The translations under genes were made by a program, and so were the position numbers. A DNA stretch of 64,000 bases. It comes from WTHC01 sp965218725. GTDB taxonomy: Archaea > Thermoproteota > Nitrososphaeria > Nitrososphaerales > Nitrosopumilaceae. Below are positions 44,587-54,228 of the stretch, piece by piece; position 1 is the first letter of the stretch; the number at the start of each line of letters is the position of its first letter. Below the pieces are notes generated by a model, which searched no databases, had not been told where the DNA came from, and was given only the letters and a program-made list of their open reading frames with translations. Where the stretch lies: the NCBI GenBank assembly GCA_965218725.1, contig CBDCLO010000002.1, positions 496,001 to 560,000 on the forward strand. The letters run 5' to 3'.

Positions 44587-44944
44587 ACAGTATCAATAAC
44601 TAAAAATCTGCTAATAAATATATTAAAATATCATATTACTACTTAATTTAAATATTAGATCTTATGTGAATTGTGGTGTACTATAATTGTAATACATACT
44701 GATATAGAATTACATATAAAAATTGAATGTATGCGTAACAATTTATTAACATAATTAGAAAGATTTAAAAAAATAATAGTCTGATCATGAAATATATAAA
44801 AACACTAAAACTGTATTGTAAATAGTGCACATATACTACTTTAATTAATAATAAATATGTAAGGTAATATTACAATACTAAGTTATTAAAAAAGTATGTT
44901 ATCATAACAAATAATTATCTCCTTTGGTAAAACTTGATTGAATT
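44587..44944. other. AT-rich intergenic region
   Basis: 358 nt between the divergent transketolase operon and the aminopeptidase gene. No frame or repeat was found; it probably holds both promoters. Confidence 0.4.
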
Positions 44945-46405
44945 ATGAAAATAATAGCTGAAAATACAAAACCACTAGAAAAAAAAACTACCGCACTATG
45001 CTATTTTGTGTATGATGCAGATACACAATGGACTTACAATAGTAATAAAATAATTGACTCAACAATAATACAGTCTATAAAAGATACTACATGGAAGGTT
45101 GGAACAGTAAGAACTATTCATACACACAAGACTATACATGCACATAGAGTTTTATTAGTAGGGCTTGGCAAAAAAAAACTAACAACTGGAGATACAATAA
45201 GGATTGCAATGGGAAACATAATAAGAACGATGCAGGATCTTGGTTTATACGAATGTTCAATCATATTACCAAATAATTTTGATCAGTATTCAATTTCTGC
45301 CATTGTAGAAGGTGCAGAGTTATCAATCTATTCTTTTGACAAATATAAAACCAAAGAAAAAAAAATATCAGAGATTTACATATTAGCATCAAATCATACT
45401 GAGATCAATAAATGGATTAAAACTGCAAAAAAAATAACTGACGGCGTAATATTAACTAGAGATGTTGCAAATCTACCACCTAACGATTGTACACCTTCCA
45501 CGATTGCTAAGATTGCGAAGTCGCTAACAGTTAACAATAAAATAAGATGCAAGATCATGTCAAAAAAAGAATTGATACATAGTGGATTTAATGGAATCAT
45601 ATCTGTAGGTCAAGGTAGTAAAAATGAATCAAAATTAATTATTTTGGAGTATAATATGATGTCAAATCTCAAGCCTATTGTTATAGTTGGCAAAGCTGTT
45701 ACTTTTGACACTGGAGGAATATCACTGAAACCTAGTGAAAAAATGGATGAAATGAAGTTTGATAAGTGTGGTGGATGTGTGGTACTAGGAATTATGAAGA
45801 TAGTAGCAGAATTAAAGTTACCAATTAAGTTGATAGGTGTAATTCCATCTGTAGAGAATATGCCTGGTGGTGATTCATACAAACCTGGAGATATAATTAA
45901 ATTATATGATGGAAAAACTGTAGAGGTTATAAATACTGATGCGGAAGGAAGATTAATTTTGTATGATGCTATATCGTACAGCGAAAAAAAATACTCACCT
46001 AAGACAATAATAGACTTTGCTACATTGACTGGTGCATGCGTAGTTGCTTTAGGCACTAATGTAGCTGGATTCATTACTAACAATGACAATTTAGCATATA
46101 GTATCAAAAAATCTTCTGAAAAAACTTCTGAAGACGTATGGCAATTACCACTTGATGATCATTATAAAGACATGATAAAATCTAATATTGCAGATATAAA
46201 AAATGCTGGACCGTCTAGGGATGCAGGTACAATAACCGCAGCAGCATTTTTATCTCATGCGATAAAAAATACGCCTTGGATTCATATTGATATTGCTGGA
46301 ACTTCATGGGTACAACCTACTACCAGAAAGAGACCATACAATTCAATCGGTGCTACCGCATTTGGAGTTAGATTAATGGTGGACTATCTCATGAACAACA
46401 AATAA
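44945..46405 (+). CDS. pepA: Leucyl aminopeptidase (M17 family)
   Basis: 486 residues. The C-terminal catalytic domain has the two-metal site: KAVTFDTGGISLKPSEKMDEMKFDKCGG, and NTDAEGRLILYDAI, the family signature. ATLTGACVVALGTNVAGF and HIDIAGTSW are also conserved. The enzyme removes N-terminal residues from peptides in the cytoplasm. It is a single gene. Confidence 0.95.
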   Translation: MKIIAENTKPLEKKTTALCYFVYDADTQWTYNSNKIIDSTIIQSIKDTTWKVGTVRTIHTHKTIHAHRVLLVGLGKKKLTTGDTIRIAMGNIIRTMQDLGLYECSIILPNNFDQYSISAIVEGAELSIYSFDKYKTKEKKISEIYILASNHTEINKWIKTAKKITDGVILTRDVANLPPNDCTPSTIAKIAKSLTVNNKIRCKIMSKKELIHSGFNGIISVGQGSKNESKLIILEYNMMSNLKPIVIVGKAVTFDTGGISLKPSEKMDEMKFDKCGGCVVLGIMKIVAELKLPIKLIGVIPSVENMPGGDSYKPGDIIKLYDGKTVEVINTDAEGRLILYDAISYSEKKYSPKTIIDFATLTGACVVALGTNVAGFITNNDNLAYSIKKSSEKTSEDVWQLPLDDHYKDMIKSNIADIKNAGPSRDAGTITAAAFLSHAIKNTPWIHIDIAGTSWVQPTTRKRPYNSIGATAFGVRLMVDYLMNNK

Positions 46406-46512
46406 TATATTGATTTTATTTTTTAGTTGTAATACTTTAAATTGATTATTTTAGTAATTTCAACAGACTGCATCTTACATGGCCCATTGTAAAGTAGTTT
46501 GTATATTAAGTA

Positions 46513-46627
46513 TACCAGCACTATTGCTTCCCAAGGGCTCTCGCACCTAAGTAACACAATAGCGACAATAGGTTTGACTTCCAGGTTCGGAATGAGGCTG
46601 GGTCGCACCCTACTGCTATGACCGGCT
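46513..46627 (-). rRNA. 5S ribosomal RNA
   Basis: On the minus strand, GCCGGTCATAGC starts the molecule, with internal CTCATTCCGAACCTGGAAGT, the conserved loop A/B sequence, and CTTAGGTGCGAGAGCCCTTGG, the typical 3' arm. The ends GCCGGT and GCTGGT pair as helix I, and the borders are accurate to a few nucleotides. No 16S or 23S gene is in the window, so the 5S is unlinked. Confidence 0.9.
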
Positions 46628-46709
46628 TGATAAATAATTATTATGATCTACTCTATTAATGTAACTAATATTTCCAAGAAATATAAACTGGAAAAAATTA
46701 CATGATTAT

Positions 46710-48494
46710 ATGACACAGCGTGTCGCAGTAATTGATAATGAATTATGTCAACCAAGGAAATGTGGATTAGAATGTATAAAATATTGCCCAATTAATAAAT
46801 CTGGAGCTGATTGTATTACATTAAATAAAAATACAAAAAAAGCACAAATTGATGAAGATTTATGTAATGGGTGTGGAATATGTGTAAAGGTTTGTCCTTT
46901 CGATGCGATCACAATTGTGAATTTATCAAATGAACTAGCCAAAGATAAGATACATCAATATGACAAAAACTCATTTAGATTATATAGACTACCTACACCA
47001 AAAAAAGGTAAAATAATAGGATTGCTTGGGATGAATGGGATTGGAAAAAGCACAGTAATCAAAATTTTATCAGGCAAGCTAATACCAAATCTTGGAAAGT
47101 ATGACGAAAACCCAGATTGGGATGATGTGATAAGGTATTACAGTGGTAAAGAGCTTAAATCATATTTTGAAAAAATTAAAAACTGTCAAATTAAAGTTGC
47201 TATAAAGCCACAACAAGTATATAATTTGCTAAAAACAACTAAAGTTACATGTAAAGAGTTATTAGAAAATTATAATGAAAGAGGGGTAATAAATTATATA
47301 ATCAAAGAATTATACTTACAAAATTCCATAGAAAAAAACATAGATGAACTCAGTGGTGGAGAGTTACAAAGACTTGTAATTGCTATCACAATATCAAAAG
47401 AAGCTGATTTGTATTTTTTTGATGAACCGTCATCATATAACGACATATACCAGAGGACAAATGTATCAAGGGTTATCAAATACTTATCAGAAATTGGGAA
47501 AAGTGTAATGATAGTTGAGCATGATATAACACTGCTAGATTATATCAGTGACTATATAGAGATAATGTATGGAAAACCAGGTGCGTATGGAATAGTTTCT
47601 AATGTATTATCAACTAAAACAGGTATTAATGTTTTTTTTGACGGATATATTCCTAATGAGAATATAAGATTTCGTGACAAAAAATTTATTTTTGAATCCA
47701 CGCTTACTACAAATGAGTTTTATAGTGACGAAGTATTAATAAAATATCCGCAGCTTAATAAAAAATATCCACAATTTTCATTAACAGTAGAAGAAGGATA
47801 TATCAAAAAAAATGAAGTGTTAGGCGTGATTGGATCTAATTCACTTGGTAAAACTACTATGCTAAAGATGATTACAGGAGCAATAAAAACAGATCTGATG
47901 GTAGACAATAATATAAAAGTTGCGTATAAACCTCAATATATATCAAATAACATAGATGTTGAAGTAGTTTCTTTATTAAATAGTGCCAATAAAAAATTCA
48001 TTGAAGGCAGTATAGAAGAAGAACAAATAATAAAACCATTAAAAATTAAAAGACTATACAATAAATCAATAAAAAATTTATCTGGAGGTGAGTTACAGAA
48101 GGTTGCGATAGCAATAGTGCTTTTACAAAAAGTTGATTTATTCGCATTAGATGAACCGTCAGCATTTTTAGATGTAGAAGACAGAATCACCATTGCAAAA
48201 TTTCTTCAAAAATTTGTTCGAGGGTATGGAAAATCAGCTATTGTAATAGATCATGACTTACAATTAATAGATTTAGTTTCTGATTCTATAGTTATATTTG
48301 AAGGAATTCCAAACACTGAAGGTTATGCAAGTAAACCGTTATCTAAAGTTACAGCAATGAATAGATTTTTAAAATCATTAAACATGTCATTTAGAAGAGA
48401 TGAAAAAAGCAGTAGACCACGAGTCAATAAATTAAATAGTAGACTAGATAAACAACAAAAAGAATCAAACAATTTGTATTATAGGATTGATTAA
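46710..48494 (+). CDS. ABCE1/Rli1 ribosome recycling ATPase
   Basis: 594 residues. The N-terminal [4Fe-4S] domain has CQPRKCGLECIKYCP and CNGCGICVKVCPFDAI. Two ABC cassettes follow: Walker A GMNGIGKST and GSNSLGKTT, signatures LSGGELQRL and LSGGELQKV, and two DEPS Walker B sites. ABCE1 splits 70S ribosomes after termination. An 8-nt overlap joins it to trm5. Confidence 0.96.
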   Translation: MTQRVAVIDNELCQPRKCGLECIKYCPINKSGADCITLNKNTKKAQIDEDLCNGCGICVKVCPFDAITIVNLSNELAKDKIHQYDKNSFRLYRLPTPKKGKIIGLLGMNGIGKSTVIKILSGKLIPNLGKYDENPDWDDVIRYYSGKELKSYFEKIKNCQIKVAIKPQQVYNLLKTTKVTCKELLENYNERGVINYIIKELYLQNSIEKNIDELSGGELQRLVIAITISKEADLYFFDEPSSYNDIYQRTNVSRVIKYLSEIGKSVMIVEHDITLLDYISDYIEIMYGKPGAYGIVSNVLSTKTGINVFFDGYIPNENIRFRDKKFIFESTLTTNEFYSDEVLIKYPQLNKKYPQFSLTVEEGYIKKNEVLGVIGSNSLGKTTMLKMITGAIKTDLMVDNNIKVAYKPQYISNNIDVEVVSLLNSANKKFIEGSIEEEQIIKPLKIKRLYNKSIKNLSGGELQKVAIAIVLLQKVDLFALDEPSAFLDVEDRITIAKFLQKFVRGYGKSAIVIDHDLQLIDLVSDSIVIFEGIPNTEGYASKPLSKVTAMNRFLKSLNMSFRRDEKSSRPRVNKLNSRLDKQQKESNNLYYRID

Positions 48495-49320
48495 ATTTCT
48501 AAAAAAATCATTGCAAAGTACCTTTTCCAAGTATGAAATAGATAATATCTTTTCATCATTTGATCAGATTGGCAGTATCATAATAATTAAAATCCCTAAT
48601 ATACTAGAATCAAAAAAAAAAATAATTGGCGAGACGCTATTAGAAAAAATAAAAGTTACTAGATCAGTATTTAGTCAATCATCTATTACAAAAGGAGAGT
48701 TCAGGATAAAGGAATTAGAATTATTAGCAGGAGTTGACAAATCAGAAACTGAATATAGGGAATATGGATGTAGGTTTATAGTAGATGTTAAAAGAGTATT
48801 TTTTTCACCGAGATTATCTACAGAAAGAAATAGGATATCAAATCTAATAAAAAATAATGAAGTAATAATGAACATGTTTGGTGGAATTGGTATGTTTTCA
48901 ATACTAGCTGCTAAGCATAAAAAATGCATTGTTTATAATATTGATATTAATCCAGACGCTATAAAATTATGTAAAAAAAATATAAAACTTAACAGACTTA
49001 TCGGTGAAGTAATTCCAATATATGGAGATGCGTCAAAAATATTAGAGCAACGATTTCATGACAAATCTGATAGAACGCTTATGTTACTTCCTGAACGATC
49101 TGATGAATTTATAGATTCCGCAATATTAACAACAAAAACTAATGGGATAATTCATTATTATTCCCATATGCATTCTAATAAAAAATTAGCTACGAGTATG
49201 GCGATAAGACATTATTATCACATTACAAAAACAAAATCATTGATACTCAACTCTAATATAGTAAGACAAGTTGGCCCTATGTACTACCAGACTGTATTAG
49301 ATATAAATATTAAAAAATGA
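48487..49320 (+). CDS. trm5: tRNA (guanine37-N1)-methyltransferase Trm5
   Basis: 277 residues, starting with TTG at 48487. The D1-like N-terminus (KITRSVFSQ, FRIKELELLAG), the KRVFFSPRLSTERNR loop, the SAM-binding NMFGGIGMFSILAAK, and the conserved GDASKIL match archaeal Trm5. It methylates G37 next to the anticodon, an enzyme linked to tRNAs with split loops such as tRNA-Leu here. Confidence 0.9.
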   Translation: MIKFLKKSLQSTFSKYEIDNIFSSFDQIGSIIIIKIPNILESKKKIIGETLLEKIKVTRSVFSQSSITKGEFRIKELELLAGVDKSETEYREYGCRFIVDVKRVFFSPRLSTERNRISNLIKNNEVIMNMFGGIGMFSILAAKHKKCIVYNIDINPDAIKLCKKNIKLNRLIGEVIPIYGDASKILEQRFHDKSDRTLMLLPERSDEFIDSAILTTKTNGIIHYYSHMHSNKKLATSMAIRHYYHITKTKSLILNSNIVRQVGPMYYQTVLDINIKK

Positions 49321-49321
49321 T

Positions 49322-49546
49322 CTATTTGTTTTCATCACGAGTTATAAAAGATCTTGATACATGTGTTGTTGCCATGGTATAACCAATCCACGATAATGCA
49401 CCCAATATACCACCTGCAATCATAAGCATTGACAACTGTAATACAATTGGACTCCATTCAGATAGCATTACCAAATACGCATATATGAAGAATGATGTTA
49501 TACATAAAGCAAGAATTATAATTCCAGATATGCGTTGTTTTAGCAT
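49322..49546 (-). CDS. Small two-helix membrane protein (74 aa)
   Basis: Two helices at about residues 8-28 (GIIILALCITSFFIYAYLV) and 34-58 (IVLQLSMLMIAGGILGALSWIGYTM), with a charged tail. ATG at 49546. No family recognised. It is transcribed after rimI, 36 nt apart, so it may share its mRNA. Confidence 0.65.
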   Translation of the reverse strand: MLKQRISGIIILALCITSFFIYAYLVMLSEWSPIVLQLSMLMIAGGILGALSWIGYTMATTHVSRSFITRDENK

Positions 49547-49581
49547 CAGTAGTAATTTACATGCAACATGTTTATTTAAAT

Positions 49582-50082
49582 CTAATAATCAAGTTCTATT
49601 GCCATTAGGTATGCATCTTCACCGTCACGATAATATGTTTTTAGTGTATGCATCATTACAAACCCTATTTTTTTGTAGAATCTAACAGCATCATTATTAC
49701 TACAACGAACTTCCAAATAAAGCTCATCACATTTTTTTGATTTTATGCTATTAATCACTTCATGTACAAATATATTACCAATTCCTTTTTTGCGATGATT
49801 TTCTAGTACTGATATGGATACTATATGACCTTTTTTTACAAATCCTAACTTTTTAAAATTTGAGAATCCATATTCGGTTTTACACATGATATAACCTACA
49901 CAACTACCAAAAATTTCAGCTACTAAAAATGCTTCAGGTAGTTCAGAAAGTAGATGCTCATAAAAATAATCAGTGTAATGTTCTGGGAGTGTTTTCACGT
50001 TTATTTCAACTACATGTATTAGATCTGTATGTTTACAATTTCGTATTATATAATTCCCTACTTGTTTTAATATAATTTGCAA
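49582..50082 (-). CDS. rimI: Ribosomal-protein-alanine N-acetyltransferase (GNAT)
   Basis: 166 residues. The GNAT acetyl-CoA-binding motif is ISVLENHRKKGIGNIFV (residues about 85-105). ELYLEVRCSNNDAVRFYKKIGF is the C-terminal motif. In archaea this family acetylates protein N-termini (Ard1-like). Assignment rests on the motif order; substrate not certain. Confidence 0.85.
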   Translation of the reverse strand: MQIILKQVGNYIIRNCKHTDLIHVVEINVKTLPEHYTDYFYEHLLSELPEAFLVAEIFGSCVGYIMCKTEYGFSNFKKLGFVKKGHIVSISVLENHRKKGIGNIFVHEVINSIKSKKCDELYLEVRCSNNDAVRFYKKIGFVMMHTLKTYYRDGEDAYLMAIELDY

Positions 50083-50297
50083 TACAAAATTATTTTATTT
50101 AACTAATATTTAGTTTTAAATTAAAAAAATAAATAATAGTACAATCTTAGGAAATATCGTACATAGCTATAAAGTTGACATTACTAGAATTATCTTGTCT
50201 ATTCCTGTTGTTACATATATTAATATCAACATACATGTATTTGGATTTAGAATAAAATATAAACAAATAAAACAGAAATTTTAAGTTGTCTCAAAGT

Positions 50298-51222
50298 ATG
50301 GAAACAAAAAATTTGCTATGTGAGCTAAAAATGATTTCAAATAATGTATATTTGATAATACAACTGTATAAATCAAAAAAATATACTAGTATGTTATTTA
50401 GATCATGGATCTCATATTTTTTAGTTGTAATCATATTTGTTATGGCTGACTGATATTATAAAACAATTGAAATAAACTCTAATGTATATAAGAGATCCTA
50501 ACAATATTTCAATAGTATATACAATTTCTATGATTGATATTCTAGGAATTCATGAAGCTGGACATATTAGTTGTTGCTAAAATTCATGGAATTAAAACAT
50601 CATCACCATATTTTGTTTCGTGGATTCCAATATTTGAAATTCCTACATTTAGTGCATTTATTAAATCAAATAAACTGCTGATAAATAGGGACGTTCTGTT
50701 TGATGTTGCCACTGGGCCCTGTGGTAGGTCTAGTAGCAACTACCGTAGTATTATTCATGGAATATATACTGTGCTAATAATAGACAACGAATTAGATAAT
50801 GAAATATTTAGTGGTTCCAGACTAATAAAAATAAATAATAATATAATTACAACATTAATGTTATTGATATTATACAAAAATGATCATAAGATATTGATAA
50901 CCCCAGTTTTATTCGCATCTTGGTTAGGATCTTTAATCACATTTTTAAATTTATTACCTACATGGCATCTAGATGGAGGCCATATGGTACATTCAGTATT
51001 AGGGAAAAAACACATAGAATATTAACATATGCAAGTATAGTATTTTTGTTTGTATTAGGATACTTTATTATGTGAATAATTATTTTGCTATTTAGTTCGT
51101 TAAATCCAAATACTTATCTGCTTGATGATATTTCAAAGTTGTCCAATAGCAGAAATATGTTATATGTAGTAATGATCATATTAATTATATTGTGTGCACC
51201 TATTACAATTACATTATTTTAA
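50298..51222 (+). pseudogene. Site-2 protease (M50), decayed
   Basis: Frame 0 from ATG 50298 encodes an N-terminal region with a transmembrane helix (FRSWISYFLVVIIFVMAD) and meets TGA at 50451. Frame +1 holds the zinc motif HEAGH at about 50551. Frame +2 from 50552 reads KIHGIKTSSPYFVSWIPIFEIPTF; near 50720 another shift restores GPVVGLVATTVVLF. The second metal motif LNLLPTWHLDGGH is intact. The C-terminal helix follows in another frame to the TAA at 51220-51222. Several independent frameshifts and stops show decay. Confidence 0.9.
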
Positions 51223-52308
51223 TAAAACATGAGAACCATCATAGACAACTGTTATTTTTTGCTTAATACCTCTTGAATTAAGAATATGACTTATAACTTT
51301 GTTAACACCATTAAATTGAACTATGTGTAATTGTTTTGTATAAAAGTATGGTAATGCAGATACTAAACCAATTTCAAATTTTTTTTGTAGTTCTTTCAAA
51401 AATAATAAATTTTCCATTCCATCTATATACTCTATTGGGTTTTTTAATACATCTAAATTGAATCTTTTTTGAACAAAATATCTAATAGCTTTTGAACCTA
51501 ATCCATTTTTACATTCAGCTAATAGTACAAATAATCCATTATTCTGTATTACATTATTACAATTCCAAAGTGATGTTAATGAGCTACTAAAAGTATTGTT
51601 CATATTACCTGTACTAATTATTACTGCACTATGTTTCTCTACTTTTTGTGTTGCTGATGATCTGAATAATTCTAGTATTGACGATGTAAAAGAAGGATGA
51701 CCTACAAATATATCTTGTATTCCACTTGAATTAGATATTATTTCTATAGACTGTATTTCAAATACATCAGTAAATTTTTGTGCGATTTTAAGAGATCGTG
51801 TTTCTTTTCCTGGAGATGGATAATCTCCATCACGTTTTTCATATGCAGAAAGCATTAAATTATTTTCACCGAATTTTTTTAATAGTATGGTGGATACTGT
51901 CTTAAATCCAAATAATCCATCAAACTCGATCTCATCTATAAATATAAACTTCGATGTGCTACTAAAATCAGTAAATTCAGAAACTGATTTTATATATGGA
52001 TAATTCTTTTTAAGTGTATTTAAAATTTTTGACTCGACTAATATATTTGGTGCCGAAATTGATTTTTTATTAAAATGTTCCAACAATAAAAAAATTATTT
52101 TCATTATTGATTTTGTGTAATTTAGTATAACTAACTGAGTTGACTTATCAATAACTAACAACTTTAATTTTTCTAGTATTTGAAAGTCATTAATATACGT
52201 ACAATTGCTATGTATTTTTTTATGAAGATTTTCTGCCATTATATCTAGTACTATTTCAGTATCACCATAATTCAACCATAACTCTGGCATATTTATACAA
52301 ATAAACAA
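51214..52308 (-). CDS. LarA-like (nickel lactate racemase family) protein
   Basis: 364 residues. The N-terminus MPELWLNYGDTEIVLDIMAENL matches the LPYGxTEVxxxIPxEN opening of the LarA family, and AVIISTGNMNN...NGLFVLLAECKNGLGSKAIRYF matches its C-terminal domain. The central region has conserved-like HPSF and FTSS but not all of the catalytic His residues are obvious. Racemase activity with a pincer-nickel cofactor is an inference; no LarBCE is seen in the window. Convergent with the decayed M50 gene. Confidence 0.55.
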   Translation of the reverse strand: MFICINMPELWLNYGDTEIVLDIMAENLHKKIHSNCTYINDFQILEKLKLLVIDKSTQLVILNYTKSIMKIIFLLLEHFNKKSISAPNILVESKILNTLKKNYPYIKSVSEFTDFSSTSKFIFIDEIEFDGLFGFKTVSTILLKKFGENNLMLSAYEKRDGDYPSPGKETRSLKIAQKFTDVFEIQSIEIISNSSGIQDIFVGHPSFTSSILELFRSSATQKVEKHSAVIISTGNMNNTFSSSLTSLWNCNNVIQNNGLFVLLAECKNGLGSKAIRYFVQKRFNLDVLKNPIEYIDGMENLLFLKELQKKFEIGLVSALPYFYTKQLHIVQFNGVNKVISHILNSRGIKQKITVVYDGSHVLLK

Positions 52309-52329
52309 ACTAAAATAAATCTGATATGA

Positions 52330-52911
52330 TTGTTTTTTATGGATTTTAAAAAAGAGTTCATAAGTTTTTTACAAGAAAAAAACATAATAAAATTTGGAAA
52401 ATTTATGCTTTCTAGTAGAAAGATCAGCAATTTCTACATAGATCTAAGAATGGTATATGGTTTTCCTCATCAATTTCATAAAATGATAAAATATCTTCAA
52501 AATATGATTTCTAGTGAAATTGGATTTGATAATTTTGATTGTATTGCATCGATACCAACAAGTGGGCTTGTAATTGCATCAGCACTATCATTCGAATTAC
52601 TAAAGCCATTAATATATATTAGAAATGAATCTAAGTTACATGGAATAGTAAAGTCAGTAGAAGGTATCACTCACAATACTATTAGAGCTATAGTGATCGA
52701 TGATGTAATCACAACAGGTAGAACTATAGAAAATTGCATAAAAATATTAAAAAATAATAATATAACAACTGCAGACGTATGTGTAATAATAGATAGATCT
52801 AGAAGTGTGGTAGATAAATTAGATTTAAAAAGAATAAAAATTCATAGTATTACAAACATCATAGAAATTTCAACACAGCTAAATATTAAAAGTAAATTGT
52901 ACAATGAATAA
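52330..52911 (+). CDS. pyrE: Orotate phosphoribosyltransferase
   Basis: 193 residues. The PRPP-binding motif is RAIVIDDVITTGRTIENCIKIL and the N-terminal KFGKFMLSSRKISNFYIDLRMV matches PyrE. It makes orotidine-5'-phosphate. Divergent from the LarA-like gene with a 21-nt gap. Confidence 0.92.
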   Translation: MFFMDFKKEFISFLQEKNIIKFGKFMLSSRKISNFYIDLRMVYGFPHQFHKMIKYLQNMISSEIGFDNFDCIASIPTSGLVIASALSFELLKPLIYIRNESKLHGIVKSVEGITHNTIRAIVIDDVITTGRTIENCIKILKNNNITTADVCVIIDRSRSVVDKLDLKRIKIHSITNIIEISTQLNIKSKLYNE

Positions 52912-53033
52912 TCGACTAGAGTTGTTTAGCTAGCTCAGACAAATACCTTAACATCACTTTTCAGAAATAACTCTGATTCTTCATCGCAGCAGTAAGATAA
53001 GTTCAATAAAGATTAAAATTTGTTTCTCAAATT

Positions 53034-53107
53034 TGGGCCCAAAGGGCTTCGATCCCTTGACTTACCGGTTATGAGCCGGTTACTCTACCAAGCTGAGTTA
53101 CGGGCCC
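53034..53107 (-). tRNA. tRNA with CAT anticodon (elongator Met or Ile2)
   Basis: Acceptor GGGCCCG/TGGGCCC, D arm ACTC/GAGT, anticodon arm ACCGG-CTCATAA-CCGGT, T arm AAGGG-ATCGAAG-CCCTT. No intron. The acceptor resembles isoleucine tRNAs (compare GGGCCGG of the GAT gene), so a modified-C34 Ile2 is as likely as elongator Met. Confidence 0.9.
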
Positions 53108-53253
53108 CAAGACAAACATCAACCATGTGATATAAAATGTTATATTTATAATCATAAGCAAATAATTGGTAACAATTTGTAATATTATTTAATTGATAAT
53201 ATAAAGAATTATTACAAAAGATTTTATTGATATAATAGTACGTGCAAATCTAT

Positions 53254-53329
53254 GCTCCTGTGGTGTAGACAGGTCAAGCATACCGCCCTTTCAAGGCGGT
53301 GATCCCGGGTTCAAATCCCGGCGGGAGCA
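53254..53329 (+). tRNA. tRNA-Glu (TTC anticodon)
   Basis: Acceptor GCTCCTG/CGGGAGC, anticodon arm CCGCC-CTTTCAA-GGCGG with anticodon TTC, T arm CCGGG-TTCAAAT-CCCGG. No intron. CCA not encoded. Confidence 0.95.
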
Positions 53330-53376
53330 ATACCAAATATTAATATTAAAAGATGTGCATTGCTATTTGTTAGTTT

Positions 53377-54228
53377 TTGGACAGAACAAGCTTTGCTGTA
53401 AATCCATTGATTTCAAACTACGATGGTTATATCAAAAAGATCAATGATACACTATATTCCGAATTAAGTGAATATTCATGCTCTGAATTTATAGGACCTC
53501 TTAAATATGCGCTAAAAGATGGAAAGAGAATAAGACCTATAATTTTAGTATTAAGTGCGGAAGCAATTGGTAATGTGAATAATAGTACATATGTTGCATC
53601 TTGTGCGGTAGAATTGTTGCATACTGAATCACTAATACATGATGATATAATTGATGGAGAAGACTGGAGAAGACAAAAAGATCCGTTTCATATCAAGTTT
53701 GGTTATAATACAAGTATCTTAACTGGAGATTTTGTTTTAGGTCTTATTCTTAATATTTCATCCAAAATTAATAATCCACTAATCACTAAAAATCTTGCAG
53801 CTACTGCAATGCTTATGAGTGAAGGTGAATTATTAGAAAATAGACTACAAACAAATTGTGATATAACATTTGATGATTATATAAAAGTCATCGAATACAA
53901 AACTGCTAGCGCTTTTGAAGTAGCTGTTAGAATTGGTACAATAATCTCTGGTGGGAATGAAGATGAAATTAATATAATGTCAGAATATGGTAAAAATATT
54001 GGTATAGCATATCAAATTAATGATGATTTGTATGATTGGAATAATGAAGACAAACTGTTTAATTTGTTGATAAAAAATAGTACTGATCCACGTGACATTT
54101 TTAATCATACAGAAAAATTATTAAACACATATTCTAAAAAAGCGTACGATGGGTTAAGATGCATTAAAAATAATAATGCAAAATCAAAGTTAGAAAATTT
54201 AATAGCATTTACAAAATTTAAGGTATGA
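53377..54228 (+). CDS. Polyprenyl (geranylgeranyl) diphosphate synthase
   Basis: 283 residues, TTG start at 53377. ESLIHDDIIDGEDWRR contains the first Asp-rich motif (DDIID), QINDDLYDW the second. GPLKYALKDGKRIRPIILVLSAE is the N-terminal signature with the conserved KRIRP. The product length is not certain; residues before the first DDxxD (HTES) suggest a C20 chain for archaeal ether lipids. The 3' end overlaps nuoN (convergent) by 11 nt. Confidence 0.88.
   Translation: MDRTSFAVNPLISNYDGYIKKINDTLYSELSEYSCSEFIGPLKYALKDGKRIRPIILVLSAEAIGNVNNSTYVASCAVELLHTESLIHDDIIDGEDWRRQKDPFHIKFGYNTSILTGDFVLGLILNISSKINNPLITKNLAATAMLMSEGELLENRLQTNCDITFDDYIKVIEYKTASAFEVAVRIGTIISGGNEDEINIMSEYGKNIGIAYQINDDLYDWNNEDKLFNLLIKNSTDPRDIFNHTEKLLNTYSKKAYDGLRCIKNNNAKSKLENLIAFTKFKV

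Noticed and set aside
46406..46709. Short open frame on the minus strand between pepA and ABCE1
   Set aside because: The sequence is the 5S rRNA gene; the frame (46423-46608) is incidental.
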